Position numbers and translations under genes: made by a program. The notes under the pieces were generated by a model. That model worked only from the letters and a program-made list of their open reading frames with translations. It did no database searches and was not told where the DNA came from. Shown here piece by piece: positions 30,288-39,086 of a DNA stretch of 64,000 bases. Position 1 is the stretch's first letter; each line of letters opens with the position of its first letter. The DNA comes from Cladocopium goreaui (Eukaryota > Sar > Dinophyceae > Suessiales > Symbiodiniaceae): NCBI GenBank assembly GCA_947184155.2, contig CAMXCT020000380.1:436001-500000 (forward strand), read 5' to 3'.

Positions 30288-33200
30288 TCAGGTGTTAGTC
30301 TTAGCAGCAACCGACACACCTTCCCGAACGTTTTGTCCGAGGGTTGTCAGGTGTCGCTGACAGACTTCTTGTCCCACAGGCTTCGTGCATAGGTCCGCAA
30401 GGTTGTCGTTTGTGTGGACCTTGCGGAGTTCGATCTCACGTTGATGCAGCTGTTGTTGCACCCACAAGTACCGAGTCTGAATGTGGCGCGTCTTGCCACT
30501 CAATCCTCGTCGATTGCACATTCCACGTGCTGCCGAGGAGTCTGAGAACACCGTGCAGGTCAGTGGTATTCTCCATTCATTGTAGAGAGCACGCATCCCC
30601 AGCACGCACGCTGACGCCTTGACGATGGCGTAGAACTCGCTCTCGCCACTGCTCAATGCAATGGTACTCTGAGCAGTGCTACTAGCTTTCAGGCAATGGC
30701 CTCCCGCCATCACCACCAGCCCGGACGTGCTTTTGCGGGTAAAAAGGCACCCCGCATGGTCGCTGTCCGTGTAGACCGCCAAGGTGTTGTACATCTCTTG
30801 AGGCTTGAAGGTCTGCACCACTCTTGGTGCTCCTTTCAGATACCTTCCCAACCTCTTCAGTTTCGACCAACTGTGCTCAGTTGGCTTGGCCATGAAACGC
30901 GCCAGCGTTTTCACACTTTCACAGATGTCAGCTCGATCCTGTGACAAGTACGCGCATCGCATCACAATCGATCTGTAGGCACTTTGTTGCTCTGGTGGCA
31001 GCACTGGCAAGTCCAATGCTTCCAACACCTCTTTCGAGGTCATCTTCTCCGCTGGTGTAGACACCGGCTTGGAGTTTTCCAGACCCAGCTGCTTGACCAC
31101 TTGCGCACAATGGCGCGGGTCAGGCTCATACTGCAGCTCGCCGGTCTGCTTGTTGTATTCCAGGATTCTGTTGAGCACTGTCATCACAGACCCATCGTTG
31201 GGATCTGGACCGATGCACCCATCCACACGATACTCGAATCGCTTGGCAAGAACTCCTTCGATGAACTTCTGGCCCTCGTCATCAGCCAGAACCACGAAGT
31301 CGTCCCCGTGGCATAGGAACCTGGAATCGGTGGGTTCGTGGTAGAACAACGCGGGCCATGCCACGCCCGCTTCCACTCCATGCTCCTTGAGCAATTCCGT
31401 GTATGTTTCCTGCCACACGCTCGAAGCGTCTTGTGTTCCATACATGGTTCTGAGAAGCCTTGCGCACTTCCCTTCCTTTTCTCTCCCAGGAGGGAGATTG
31501 GTGAACACTGGACGGCGCGAAGCACCGTAGAAATGCGCCCGAGATATGTCCAGGATGCGCATCTTGAGTGCCCCTCCTCGAGCACTGCGCTTCTTGGATA
31601 CCATCAGGCTGCAAAGCACCTTCAGTGCCTCCAGAGGTGGCATTGCACTGTACAGATCATGATCTGGAAGTGCCTGCCCTTTTCGCTTGATCTCGCGCAC
31701 CACCAGACGCGACCTGTAGTTGCTATTGCCTTTGTCTCTGTCCACCCACTTCAGGGTGATGGGTGGTGCTCCTGTGGCATCCCAACACTCTTGGATGTCT
31801 GCCTCTTCGTAGATCTTCTGCTTCTCCACCCAGCCTAGCTCCTCTTCGCGGGCCTTCTTGACCTTCTGAGGATCTAGCTGCATTCCGGTGACACTGTCGT
31901 AGATCTCCTCTTGGCTGTCGTCATGATAGTCCCACATCTCTTCAGTGGGCTCGTTGCTTGCACCATCCGGACATGGTCCGGCCACCAGCTCGTTGAGAGC
32001 GGACAGCTCTCCCATGTCACGAAGTTCTTGTCTTATTCCCTTCAGGATTGCATTCACCAACCGAGGGGGATAAACTTGAGCATGTCTTGCCCTGCCGTTT
32101 ATCAAGTGGACGTGGCGATGAGTTCCATCGCAGTTCCCTTCGATTGCTTCAGCCAGCCTCTTGGAGTTGGTCATCCAATTGGTCTCTTTCCTGACGAAGC
32201 CGACGCCTTGACCGTCCTCCGCTTTCATGTGCCATTTGCACATTGGTGCCGTCACGGTGTAGACGCCAGGTAGTTCTTGGATCCTCTTGATGTCCTCCTC
32301 TTGCCAGCTCTGGCTTGGCTTCGGATGTTCGTGAAGGAAGAACCTTCCGCTTTGATGCTGCTCCATATAAGCATCGGTTGCGACCTTCAGATGCTTCCGC
32401 CCTTCGGCCAAAATGGCCTGGTTTTCTTCCTCCGATCTCTTGTTCTTGCTCAGATTCTGCAGCGGACTGAACGGTCCGCAGGGAGGTGAGCCGATGAGAA
32501 CCAGTGGCTTCTCATCCCTGAGCAACCTCCTCAGGACTTTCTGGTCTTGCTCAGTTGACAAGTCCCAGTACTCACCCTTGTCGTTCTTGGTCAACGACAG
32601 GTCAATGGCAAACCCGGGCCTTAGGCCGAACGCGTTTGCTCGTGAAACAAACCGTTCTGGATTGTAGATCTCTGCCACATCGCTTTTGCGGATTCCCATC
32701 GAGCATAGCAGCTGCCCGATCTCGAGGATTTCCTTCTTGGACTCCAGTCCTGGAAACATGTTTGCTTCCAGCAATGCCGAGATGTCCTCGGCTGCAGTCT
32801 GCGAACTCGACGAAGATGCGCCTCCAGAGGGACTAGAGTTGCTTCCGACCTTCACCGCCTTTTCCTCAGCGGACATCTTAACATCCGTCACTGGGCGTTT
32901 GACGCCTCTGGATTCCTCAGGTTTTGCCTTCTTCGAGATGCTCTTGGGCTCCCCTCCTTCGGCCTGTCTCTTGGCCTGAGCCGGCTGAACCAAGGGTTCA
33001 ACTCGCTCTGGAGCGGGTCTCCCAACTGCATCTGGGCCGTGCACCTCTTGTTCCACATCTGGACCATCTTCCAAGGCTACATGTTCTCCGCCTTCTGCCG
33101 GAACAACTGCCTCGCTCTTGCGCTTCCGAGCCTTCTCGACTCGAAGCTTGCCTTCTTCCGTCTGCAGCAGCCTCTGTTGCACTGCCGTTCTGCACTCTGA

Positions 33201-34358
33201 ATTGTGCGACCTTGCGGGCAATCCCGTCTGGATCGCTATGCATCCAGGACACCCAACGGTGTACTGGCCCTCTACGTCCTTCTTCGTGACATAGAGGTTC
33301 CTGGGACCACCGTCCCTCAGTGCCGGCTCCGGCGTGAGCCGTCCTTCCGCTTCTGGAAGTGCGATCCTCACAGGCAGTGAGTCCACATCTTCCGCCATTC
33401 TCGGCCTCAAGTTCCAGGGAGTACCCCGAAGCTTGTCGAAGTCCTCCATGTCCCACCTTTGTTCGATGGGGACTCTCTTGATGCTGCCTCCCTTCCAGAC
33501 ACCATCCACGGTCATGATCAGCACATCGCCGTTGCGCCCATGCGTTCCAACATAGCGCCCCAGCTTCAGCTGCGGCTCCATGTCGCCTTGTCCAGCGACA
33601 TAGCTCTTCAAGGGCCGAAAGTAGACCTTCTCCCCGAAGCTCACCATGGGCCGCTTCCATCTCTTGCCTTTGAGCCTCTCATAGGCGGTTCGACCATCTT
33701 GACCGACTCTGTAACGCGACATCAGGAAGTTCCCGTGCCTTGCCACACAACTCCAAATTGGGTGGGTGTCATTGATCTCGGCCTTGGTCTTTTCCAAGAA
33801 CGCGCTTTTCATAGCGCGGCACTGTCTCTTGCTCTCTTTGACAGCTGCCTCAGCCAACCCGTTTGATCGGCTGTCTCCAGTCTTACTCTCCTCCAGCAGC
33901 ACCTCGACGCTCGATGCCGCCTGAACAGCCTCCTTGAGAGACTTCACAGCGGGCTCATTGTCACTCCTCAAAGTCACCCGCTTGTATCCACACTCGCTCA
34001 GGATCCCCACGACGAAGTTGACAGCAAAGGCGTCTGCCCCCTTTGCAGGAACCGCGCTCGACCAACTCATGCCTGAGCAGTCATCCTTCACTTGCAGATG
34101 GGGAAGTCCTTCATCTTGCTTCCCGAAGAAATAGTAGTCGACGCCCAAAGTGGGCAATGCCTTCTCTTCATGGGCCATCGCTGGATGTTTCTCCAGCATC
34201 CCTCTTGCTCGCACACAGTGACCACACCAGCTGCGGTGCACTGAGTGCCCTATCATTTCATGCTCTTCGATCTCCTCGGCAGTGGGACTTGTCGGAGCCC
34301 TCAACGCCTTCGGCTTGAGCCCTTCAACAGCCTCACCACCGTCGCCGGAGATCTCCAT
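30288..34358 (-). CDS. Copia Pol: integrase, methyltransferase-like domain, reverse transcriptase, RNase H
   Basis: A 1356-codon ORF from ATG. The integrase zinc finger is HSVHRSWCGHC near residue 40; the catalytic triad is in GVDYYFFG (~73), LRSDNEPAVK (~134) and NGLAEAAVKE (~165). An acidic linker follows. At about 570-790 lies a domain with FAIDLSL, GSPPCGPFSPLQ (~621), FLHEHPKPSQSW and APMCKWHMK, which recalls methyltransferase motifs I, IV and VI. RT spans about 875-1150: ILDISRAHFYG (~935) and HGDDFVVLAD (~1016) carry the catalytic Asp residues. RNase H starts at YTDSDHAG (~1194) with SSGESEFYA and ends after DLCTKP (~1320). The frame extends 5' of the ATG and overlaps gag in the -1 frame, so frameshift expression is possible. 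Confidence 0.92.
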   Translation of the reverse strand: MEISGDGGEAVEGLKPKALRAPTSPTAEEIEEHEMIGHSVHRSWCGHCVRARGMLEKHPAMAHEEKALPTLGVDYYFFGKQDEGLPHLQVKDDCSGMSWSSAVPAKGADAFAVNFVVGILSECGYKRVTLRSDNEPAVKSLKEAVQAASSVEVLLEESKTGDSRSNGLAEAAVKESKRQCRAMKSAFLEKTKAEINDTHPIWSCVARHGNFLMSRYRVGQDGRTAYERLKGKRWKRPMVSFGEKVYFRPLKSYVAGQGDMEPQLKLGRYVGTHGRNGDVLIMTVDGVWKGGSIKRVPIEQRWDMEDFDKLRGTPWNLRPRMAEDVDSLPVRIALPEAEGRLTPEPALRDGGPRNLYVTKKDVEGQYTVGCPGCIAIQTGLPARSHNSECRTAVQQRLLQTEEGKLRVEKARKRKSEAVVPAEGGEHVALEDGPDVEQEVHGPDAVGRPAPERVEPLVQPAQAKRQAEGGEPKSISKKAKPEESRGVKRPVTDVKMSAEEKAVKVGSNSSPSGGASSSSSQTAAEDISALLEANMFPGLESKKEILEIGQLLCSMGIRKSDVAEIYNPERFVSRANAFGLRPGFAIDLSLTKNDKGEYWDLSTEQDQKVLRRLLRDEKPLVLIGSPPCGPFSPLQNLSKNKRSEEENQAILAEGRKHLKVATDAYMEQHQSGRFFLHEHPKPSQSWQEEDIKRIQELPGVYTVTAPMCKWHMKAEDGQGVGFVRKETNWMTNSKRLAEAIEGNCDGTHRHVHLINGRARHAQVYPPRLVNAILKGIRQELRDMGELSALNELVAGPCPDGASNEPTEEMWDYHDDSQEEIYDSVTGMQLDPQKVKKAREEELGWVEKQKIYEEADIQECWDATGAPPITLKWVDRDKGNSNYRSRLVVREIKRKGQALPDHDLYSAMPPLEALKVLCSLMVSKKRSARGGALKMRILDISRAHFYGASRRPVFTNLPPGREKEGKCARLLRTMYGTQDASSVWQETYTELLKEHGVEAGVAWPALFYHEPTDSRFLCHGDDFVVLADDEGQKFIEGVLAKRFEYRVDGCIGPDPNDGSVMTVLNRILEYNKQTGELQYEPDPRHCAQVVKQLGLENSKPVSTPAEKMTSKEVLEALDLPVLPPEQQSAYRSIVMRCAYLSQDRADICESVKTLARFMAKPTEHSWSKLKRLGRYLKGAPRVVQTFKPQEMYNTLAVYTDSDHAGCLFTRKSTSGLVVMAGGHCLKASSTAQSTIALSSGESEFYAIVKASACVLGMRALYNEWRIPLTCTVFSDSSAARGMCNRRGLSGKTRHIQTRYLWVQQQLHQREIELRKVHTNDNLADLCTKPVGQEVCQRHLTTLGQNVREGVSVAAKTNT

Positions 34359-34381
34359 CTCTTCTCCTTGTTCGACCGGAC

Positions 34382-37300
34382 TTACGGCTTCTGCGCCTGC
34401 CGGCTGAAACCTTCATCAACCGCTCCAAGATCTCGACCGACGTGGTCAAAACCTTTATCCTTAGCCGTGCCATTCAGCCAAAGATCGAAAACGTAGATTC
34501 CCTTGTGCTCGTAGAGCTCCGTGAGATCGTCAGCCTCCTTAGGATGCGCCTCAACGAGCTTCTTGAATGCTGCCCTCATGCCATTCGCGATCTTGCCCGA
34601 CTTGGGCAGGATCCAGCCTTTGTCACCTTCCAGCACCACCATGTTCTTCTTTGCCACTGCGGTGCCGCTGGCCAACATCCTGTGGACGCCGACCAATCTT
34701 CCATCCACGCTCCTTCCAAACCCATTGTTGTTGAGACCCTTGACGACGACTCCACCTTCGTCTTCTAGGATCTCACCTGAAGCAGTCTTGTAGGATCTCA
34801 GCATTGACTTCGAGTCTCCTTTCACCAAGCCCTGCTCCTCCAAAGTCCTTGGCACAGCCGTGATGGCTGCCCCAGTGTCGAAGTTCACCACCAGCTTGGT
34901 CCAACCGTCACTGGTAGTGAAACTGTTCACATCTTCTTCAAACGAATTGATCTCTTGCTTCTTGCCGGTCAGCTTCTCAACCTCAGTGTTGCGGCCTTCG
35001 ATGAAGTGGATCTCCCTGTCAAGCTCCGAGTGTCCCATTCTGCACTTCGCTCCCCTGTGGCAGTAGGAGCGCCGAAAGTCAGCGCACATCCTTCCGCTTT
35101 TGGGATGTTGCAGGTAGAACTCATTGTCGGGGTCCACCTTATAGGCCTTCGCTTTCCTCATCTTCGCAGCCTTGACTCTCTTAGCTCTTTGCTCCTTCTG
35201 CTCCTTGGTCATGACTCGTCGCCTCACCTTGAACAAGTTGGTGCGCTTCTTCCTCATGACCTTCATCTCATCTTCCTTCGTCTCAGTGTTGAACTTCGAG
35301 ACCTCGTCCTGGGTCAGCTTTCGATATGATCGCGCAGACTTCACAAAGGTGCCTGCGTCCTTCCTCTTCAGCTGACCTCTTCTGACCGGGCGGGCATTTC
35401 CTTTCAAGACCCTGATTCCTCCATCTTCCGTTTCGACAACAGCCTCCGTTTCTATTCCTCCAAGCGTCTCGTCGTGATACTCTTCATCCTTCACCTTCTT
35501 GGTGTCAAACTCACGATGCCAGGCTTCATCCTGACGAAGACGTTCTGCAGCACGTTCTGATGCTCCAGATCGACGGTGCAAGGTGGCCTTGCGGCGCTTC
35601 TTCTCTTCGGACCAGGCCTTGGAGTGTGTGACACCCGCCTTGCGAGCGGCGTAGTACCGCGCATCGTGCCAGCTCTGATCATTCGCAGTCTCCGCCGTCA
35701 ACTTAAATCCACCTTCCTTGCTCTTGAGCTCCTTGCTCCTTCGGTCGTTGTCCCTGATGGTCTCCTTCAGGATGTTCTTGCGCTCGTCGATCTCTTTGAT
35801 GCGTGTCTCCAGCACCTTCATCTCGTCTTCATCCTCACAGTCTTCGAGCTCTTGGATCTTCTCTCTCTTCTCGGCATCCAAGTTGGCCACCTCGAGCATT
35901 TCAACCGTACGATGCATCCTCTGACTCGAAGCTGATCCGATGGGTCGAGATGGAACTGCAGCCTCGGCCGATCCACTGGATCGACTCGGGCCGTCCACCT
36001 CCAGGGTCGGTCGTTGACCAAAGGTCCGACTCACCCCTTCCATCAGATGCTCCGACAGCTTCTCGAAGTAGCTGACCCTCATGCCTTCTCTGGATGCCTC
36101 GAGCTGCTTGAGTGTGCTGGCATTCTCATCCCGACTTGTCCCCAAGGGATCATGCACCTGCCTCAACTCGTCCTTCTTGTCCTCGTCCAAGCTGTGGAAA
36201 GCACCCTGCGTGATGCCTTTGAACAAGCAGATGGTCTTGTCCACCAGGTAGTGAAAGCTTTCAGGACGAGTGATCTTGAGCAGGTTTCGAATTTGACTCT
36301 TGGACGATCCCGCCGACGTCGCATCTTCAACCAACTTCTTGCGATGGTTGCTGCAGACTCCACACTCATGAATGAAGTGACGTTCATTGGGATCCACCTG
36401 ACATTTCAAATGCAGGCAGCAGTCACAAGGCTCGGAGCACGACACTTCCTCCGACTTCACCATCACATAGCGCTCAGGCTCCACCCGAACATTCACATAG
36501 GTGCTGCTCGAAGTTCCCGTCGGCTCTTCAACCTCCTCAGCCTTGATCTCTTCGTCTTCACTCCATTCTTCAAGTCCGGCGATGCTCAAGTAGCCGGTTT
36601 CTGCAGTCTCGGCTTCCGGCTCGGCCTCCTCCAAGTTGCTCACTCTGCCACCTTTTCCACTCTTCTTTGACGATCCCTTGGACTTCGGTTGCTGGTTCTT
36701 GTTGGCAGCTCCACCACCAGCAGACCAGCAGTCCTTCCTCAGGTGGCCCACCTTTCCGCAGTTGTTGCAGGTCCGGGTTTCCTTGGACCCATCGCCAGGC
36801 CCTTTTCCCTTCGCTGCACCTCCTTTGCCTTTGCCCTTGGAGGAGCCCTTCTTGCCGTCACCCTTGCCGCCCTTCTTGCCCTTACCTTTGGGACCCTTGC
36901 CAAATGCCCCGATGTCCATGGGTGCCGCACCACCGGGATCCACCACTTTCATGCGGCTCCCCAGGCGAGATTCCAGAAACAGGACGACTTCGCCCCTGAC
37001 GTCATCGTAAGAAGCGCATCGCGACCTGTTCATCTGTAGGTGCTTTTCCAACTCCACCGGGCATAAGTGCTCGACCACCGATATCTTTATCTCATCATCC
37101 AAAATGTGCCTGGTGCCATCACTGCGTTTCCTCGCCTCGTATAACCTCAGCTGTTCTTCCCAGGCTTCCAAGGCGGATGACAAGTCTTCGATCTTGGTGA
37201 TCTTCGTGGGCGTCAAGATGTGACGCAACAGCGCACGACGTCTGCCTCCTGTCGTGGGATCGAACCTCTTGATCAGCTTTCTCCAGGCCTCACATCCGTT

Positions 37301-37936
37301 GTTCCGACCAGCTGAACGAACGATCGTGAACGACTCCTTCTCACAGAGGCTTTGCAGGACTGCGTAGAACTGAGTGTTCATGCCTTCGACGTTCTCGATG
37401 GTCCTGTCGGTCGGATTGACTGGGCCAAAGCTTGCAAGCAGATCTGCATTCGTGATCTCGCTGTCCTCATTCTCCGCCCAGGCCATCACCGACTCGAACT
37501 CAGGGTAGACCGAAGCGATGAACGACTCCAGCTTCGTCCTCCAGTAAAGGAAGCTCTCCTCCTTTCCATCGAACTTCTCGGGCTTTGCCAAGCCCTTCGT
37601 GTCGAAGAGGGTCACGTTCCTCTCCTCCTTCTGCTTTAACCCGTCGATGAGGTCCTTTTGGCTTTGGGCCATGGCTTGGAAGGCTTGTCCAACCACTGCT
37701 TGCAGACTTCCAGGTCCAGGGTTCTGAACTTGCTGCGTCAGCTGTTCTACTTGGGCTCTGAGTTGCTGTTCTCTCTGCTGTGCTTCCGTGCCGACTTGCA
37801 CCAGCTGCTCAACCTGGGCTCTCAACTGGGCCTCACGTTGTTGACCTCCATTGACTGCCTGTCTCAACTCCAGCACGGTGTTGATGAGCTCTTGCGCATT
37901 CATCTGAGGCGCTGTTCCTGCAGGTTGCTGGGCCAT
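34382..37936 (-). CDS. Copia Gag-protease polyprotein
   Basis: A 1184-codon ORF from ATG (MAQQPAGTAPQMNAQELINT), about 270 bp from the 5' LTR. The order is: a Gln-rich coiled coil (residues ~20-95); a gag core (~110-330); a Gly/Lys basic tract; a CCHC zinc knuckle CNNCGKVGHLRKDC (~389); Glu-rich and charged helical segments (~430-900); a CCCH-type finger CHRGAKCRMGH (~955); and an aspartic protease with NFDTGAAITAVP (~1014) to the C-terminus. The knuckle binds RNA and the protease matures the polyproteins. It is much longer than typical Copia gag, and the CCCH finger is unusual. Stop at 34,382; Pol follows in the -1 frame. Confidence 0.9.
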   Translation of the reverse strand: MAQQPAGTAPQMNAQELINTVLELRQAVNGGQQREAQLRAQVEQLVQVGTEAQQREQQLRAQVEQLTQQVQNPGPGSLQAVVGQAFQAMAQSQKDLIDGLKQKEERNVTLFDTKGLAKPEKFDGKEESFLYWRTKLESFIASVYPEFESVMAWAENEDSEITNADLLASFGPVNPTDRTIENVEGMNTQFYAVLQSLCEKESFTIVRSAGRNNGCEAWRKLIKRFDPTTGGRRRALLRHILTPTKITKIEDLSSALEAWEEQLRLYEARKRSDGTRHILDDEIKISVVEHLCPVELEKHLQMNRSRCASYDDVRGEVVLFLESRLGSRMKVVDPGGAAPMDIGAFGKGPKGKGKKGGKGDGKKGSSKGKGKGGAAKGKGPGDGSKETRTCNNCGKVGHLRKDCWSAGGGAANKNQQPKSKGSSKKSGKGGRVSNLEEAEPEAETAETGYLSIAGLEEWSEDEEIKAEEVEEPTGTSSSTYVNVRVEPERYVMVKSEEVSCSEPCDCCLHLKCQVDPNERHFIHECGVCSNHRKKLVEDATSAGSSKSQIRNLLKITRPESFHYLVDKTICLFKGITQGAFHSLDEDKKDELRQVHDPLGTSRDENASTLKQLEASREGMRVSYFEKLSEHLMEGVSRTFGQRPTLEVDGPSRSSGSAEAAVPSRPIGSASSQRMHRTVEMLEVANLDAEKREKIQELEDCEDEDEMKVLETRIKEIDERKNILKETIRDNDRRSKELKSKEGGFKLTAETANDQSWHDARYYAARKAGVTHSKAWSEEKKRRKATLHRRSGASERAAERLRQDEAWHREFDTKKVKDEEYHDETLGGIETEAVVETEDGGIRVLKGNARPVRRGQLKRKDAGTFVKSARSYRKLTQDEVSKFNTETKEDEMKVMRKKRTNLFKVRRRVMTKEQKEQRAKRVKAAKMRKAKAYKVDPDNEFYLQHPKSGRMCADFRRSYCHRGAKCRMGHSELDREIHFIEGRNTEVEKLTGKKQEINSFEEDVNSFTTSDGWTKLVVNFDTGAAITAVPRTLEEQGLVKGDSKSMLRSYKTASGEILEDEGGVVVKGLNNNGFGRSVDGRLVGVHRMLASGTAVAKKNMVVLEGDKGWILPKSGKIANGMRAAFKKLVEAHPKEADDLTELYEHKGIYVFDLWLNGTAKDKGFDHVGRDLGAVDEGFSRQAQKP

Positions 37937-38195
37937 TGCGTCCTAAGTCGACGCAAGAGGTTTGGATTCAAGTGGTGGTTCAAGTGATGTCCCAGGTACG
38001 CGAAGTACCTCTGTTGCCTCCTCACTCTCCGAAGCTTCCGGATCAGCCTTTCCCACCTGCTCGGAACCCTTTTCCGCCTCCTTTGGATCCACCCCAGGGT
38101 CCGGCCGATCGAAGCGATCGACGCGACCCCGATCAGGAGTGGGATCCAAGTGAGCTCAACCGCGACCGCCAAGCGAATCACCAGATCGCCAAGCA

Positions 38196-38207
38196 GCTCC
38201 GCTACCA
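38196..38207 (-). other. Primer-binding site
   Basis: On the sense strand TGGTAGCGGAGC begins at the first base after the 5' LTR. It is complementary to a tRNA 3' end GCTCCGCTACCA. This resembles eukaryotic initiator-methionine tRNA, the usual Copia primer. The same 12 bases follow the 5' LTR of the older Copia element. Confidence 0.8.
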
Positions 38208-38322
38208 TGCACAAAAGTATTGACCCCCAAACCAAGTCAGCAGCAGCGGACCTTTTTGTCTTGAGCCAAAATGGTTACCGTATGTAACATGCTAAGACTA
38301 TGCACAACTGCAGATACAAACA
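38208..38322 (-). repeat. Copia 5' LTR (115 bp)
   Basis: Identical to the 3' LTR. On the sense strand about 42 bp precede the spliced-leader-like segment and about 52 bp follow it. Confidence 0.93.
38260..38280 (-). promoter_or_regulatory. Spliced-leader-like sequence in the Copia 5' LTR
   Basis: The minus strand reads CGGTAACCATTTTGGCTCAA followed by G, matching 19 of 21 bases of the dinoflagellate spliced leader, including an exact 15-base 3' part (CCATTTTGGCTCAAG). It is in the sense orientation of the element. The other LTR has the same match at 30,185-30,205. It may be a captured leader or a mimic marking the transcript 5' end. Confidence 0.85.
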
Positions 38323-39036
38323 CATAAACATTTACATATTCATATACATAAATATTATATAATATGTATGTATATGTATGTATTGTCATTCCACAACAAC
38401 CTTGGAGAGGGCAGGTCAGGAACACACCGGGGGTTCTGTCCAAGTCGCTGAGGCGATGTCTCATCTTTGAGCCACTTAGCATCAGAATTCAGGGCCATTG
38501 TCATGACAGCCTCGCGAGCTGAGACGCAAAAACAACTGAAAATGTGATACTAAAGGTGTGCTATCACTGTGCTATCCGCTACTATCCTTTCTATACTCCT
38601 TCATGTGTTTAGGTACTGCCACATGAGGTCTTATCTTCTAGGACAGTTGGGCGTTTGCAGCCAGACCGTCGGAATCATTGACGTTGAGAGATCCGGTAAA
38701 GCCCTGCACATTAGCCTGGTGAGTTGGACGTTGCAACTCGACACTTGCTAGGTCAAGGATGGTCAAGGTTCAAACAAACCACCGGCTCCCTGAGTTTTGC
38801 AGACCGTGGCAACAAGGCACCCAGTGGCCCGATGAATTGTTCAGTTATATGAAAGGATGTATGTACAAGATTGTACAAGTACACATACCATATAGTAGAT
38901 ATATGCGGAGTAGGAAAATAAGTGAATGCATAGATGCTCCAATATGATACAAATTGCATACAAATACAGAATACACTTGCATACAATTGCATATTGAAGC
39001 TTGCCGAACACTGCAAGACTAGGATATCACTTGCAC
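38323..39036. other. AT microsatellite edge and probable intron
   Basis: AT-rich repeats run from 38,328 to about 38,400. Two minus-strand segments (near 38,505 and 38,700: AVMTMALNSDAKWLKDE and VQGFTGSLNVNDSDG) are protein-like after AG sites but could not be placed. No firm gene call. Confidence 0.35.
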
Positions 39037-39086
39037 CTGGAAGTCACCCAAAATGAAATTGACCACCAGCAGAAACCGCTGCTCAC
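39037..39086 (-). CDS. EDR2-like (DUF1336-type) upstream exon
   Basis: The minus strand shows GGGCAAG acceptor, EQRFLLVVNFILGDFQ with two leading bases, then CAG|GTGCAAG donor. A hydrophobic (L/I)VVNF strand opens the EDR2 C-terminal domain. Order, strand and phase are consistent with it preceding exon A at 29,054-29,160, with one or more missing exons (the GDD/FRN part) not found. Confidence 0.4.

Larger units (their letters stand above)
30133..38322 (-). mobile_element. Intact Ty1/Copia LTR retrotransposon, 8190 bp
   Basis: Two identical 115-bp LTRs (TG...CA on the sense strand) flank gag-protease and integrase-RT-RNase H ORFs without frameshifts or stops. CATAA occurs directly outside both ends (30,128-30,132 and 38,323-38,327), a perfect 5-bp target-site duplication. 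A primer-binding site abuts the 5' LTR and a polypurine tract abuts the 3' LTR. Domain order (integrase before RT) defines Copia. Identical LTRs plus intact ORFs indicate a very recent insertion, probably still competent. It lies in a probable intron of the EDR2-like gene, same strand, inside an AT-rich microsatellite. Confidence 0.93.
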
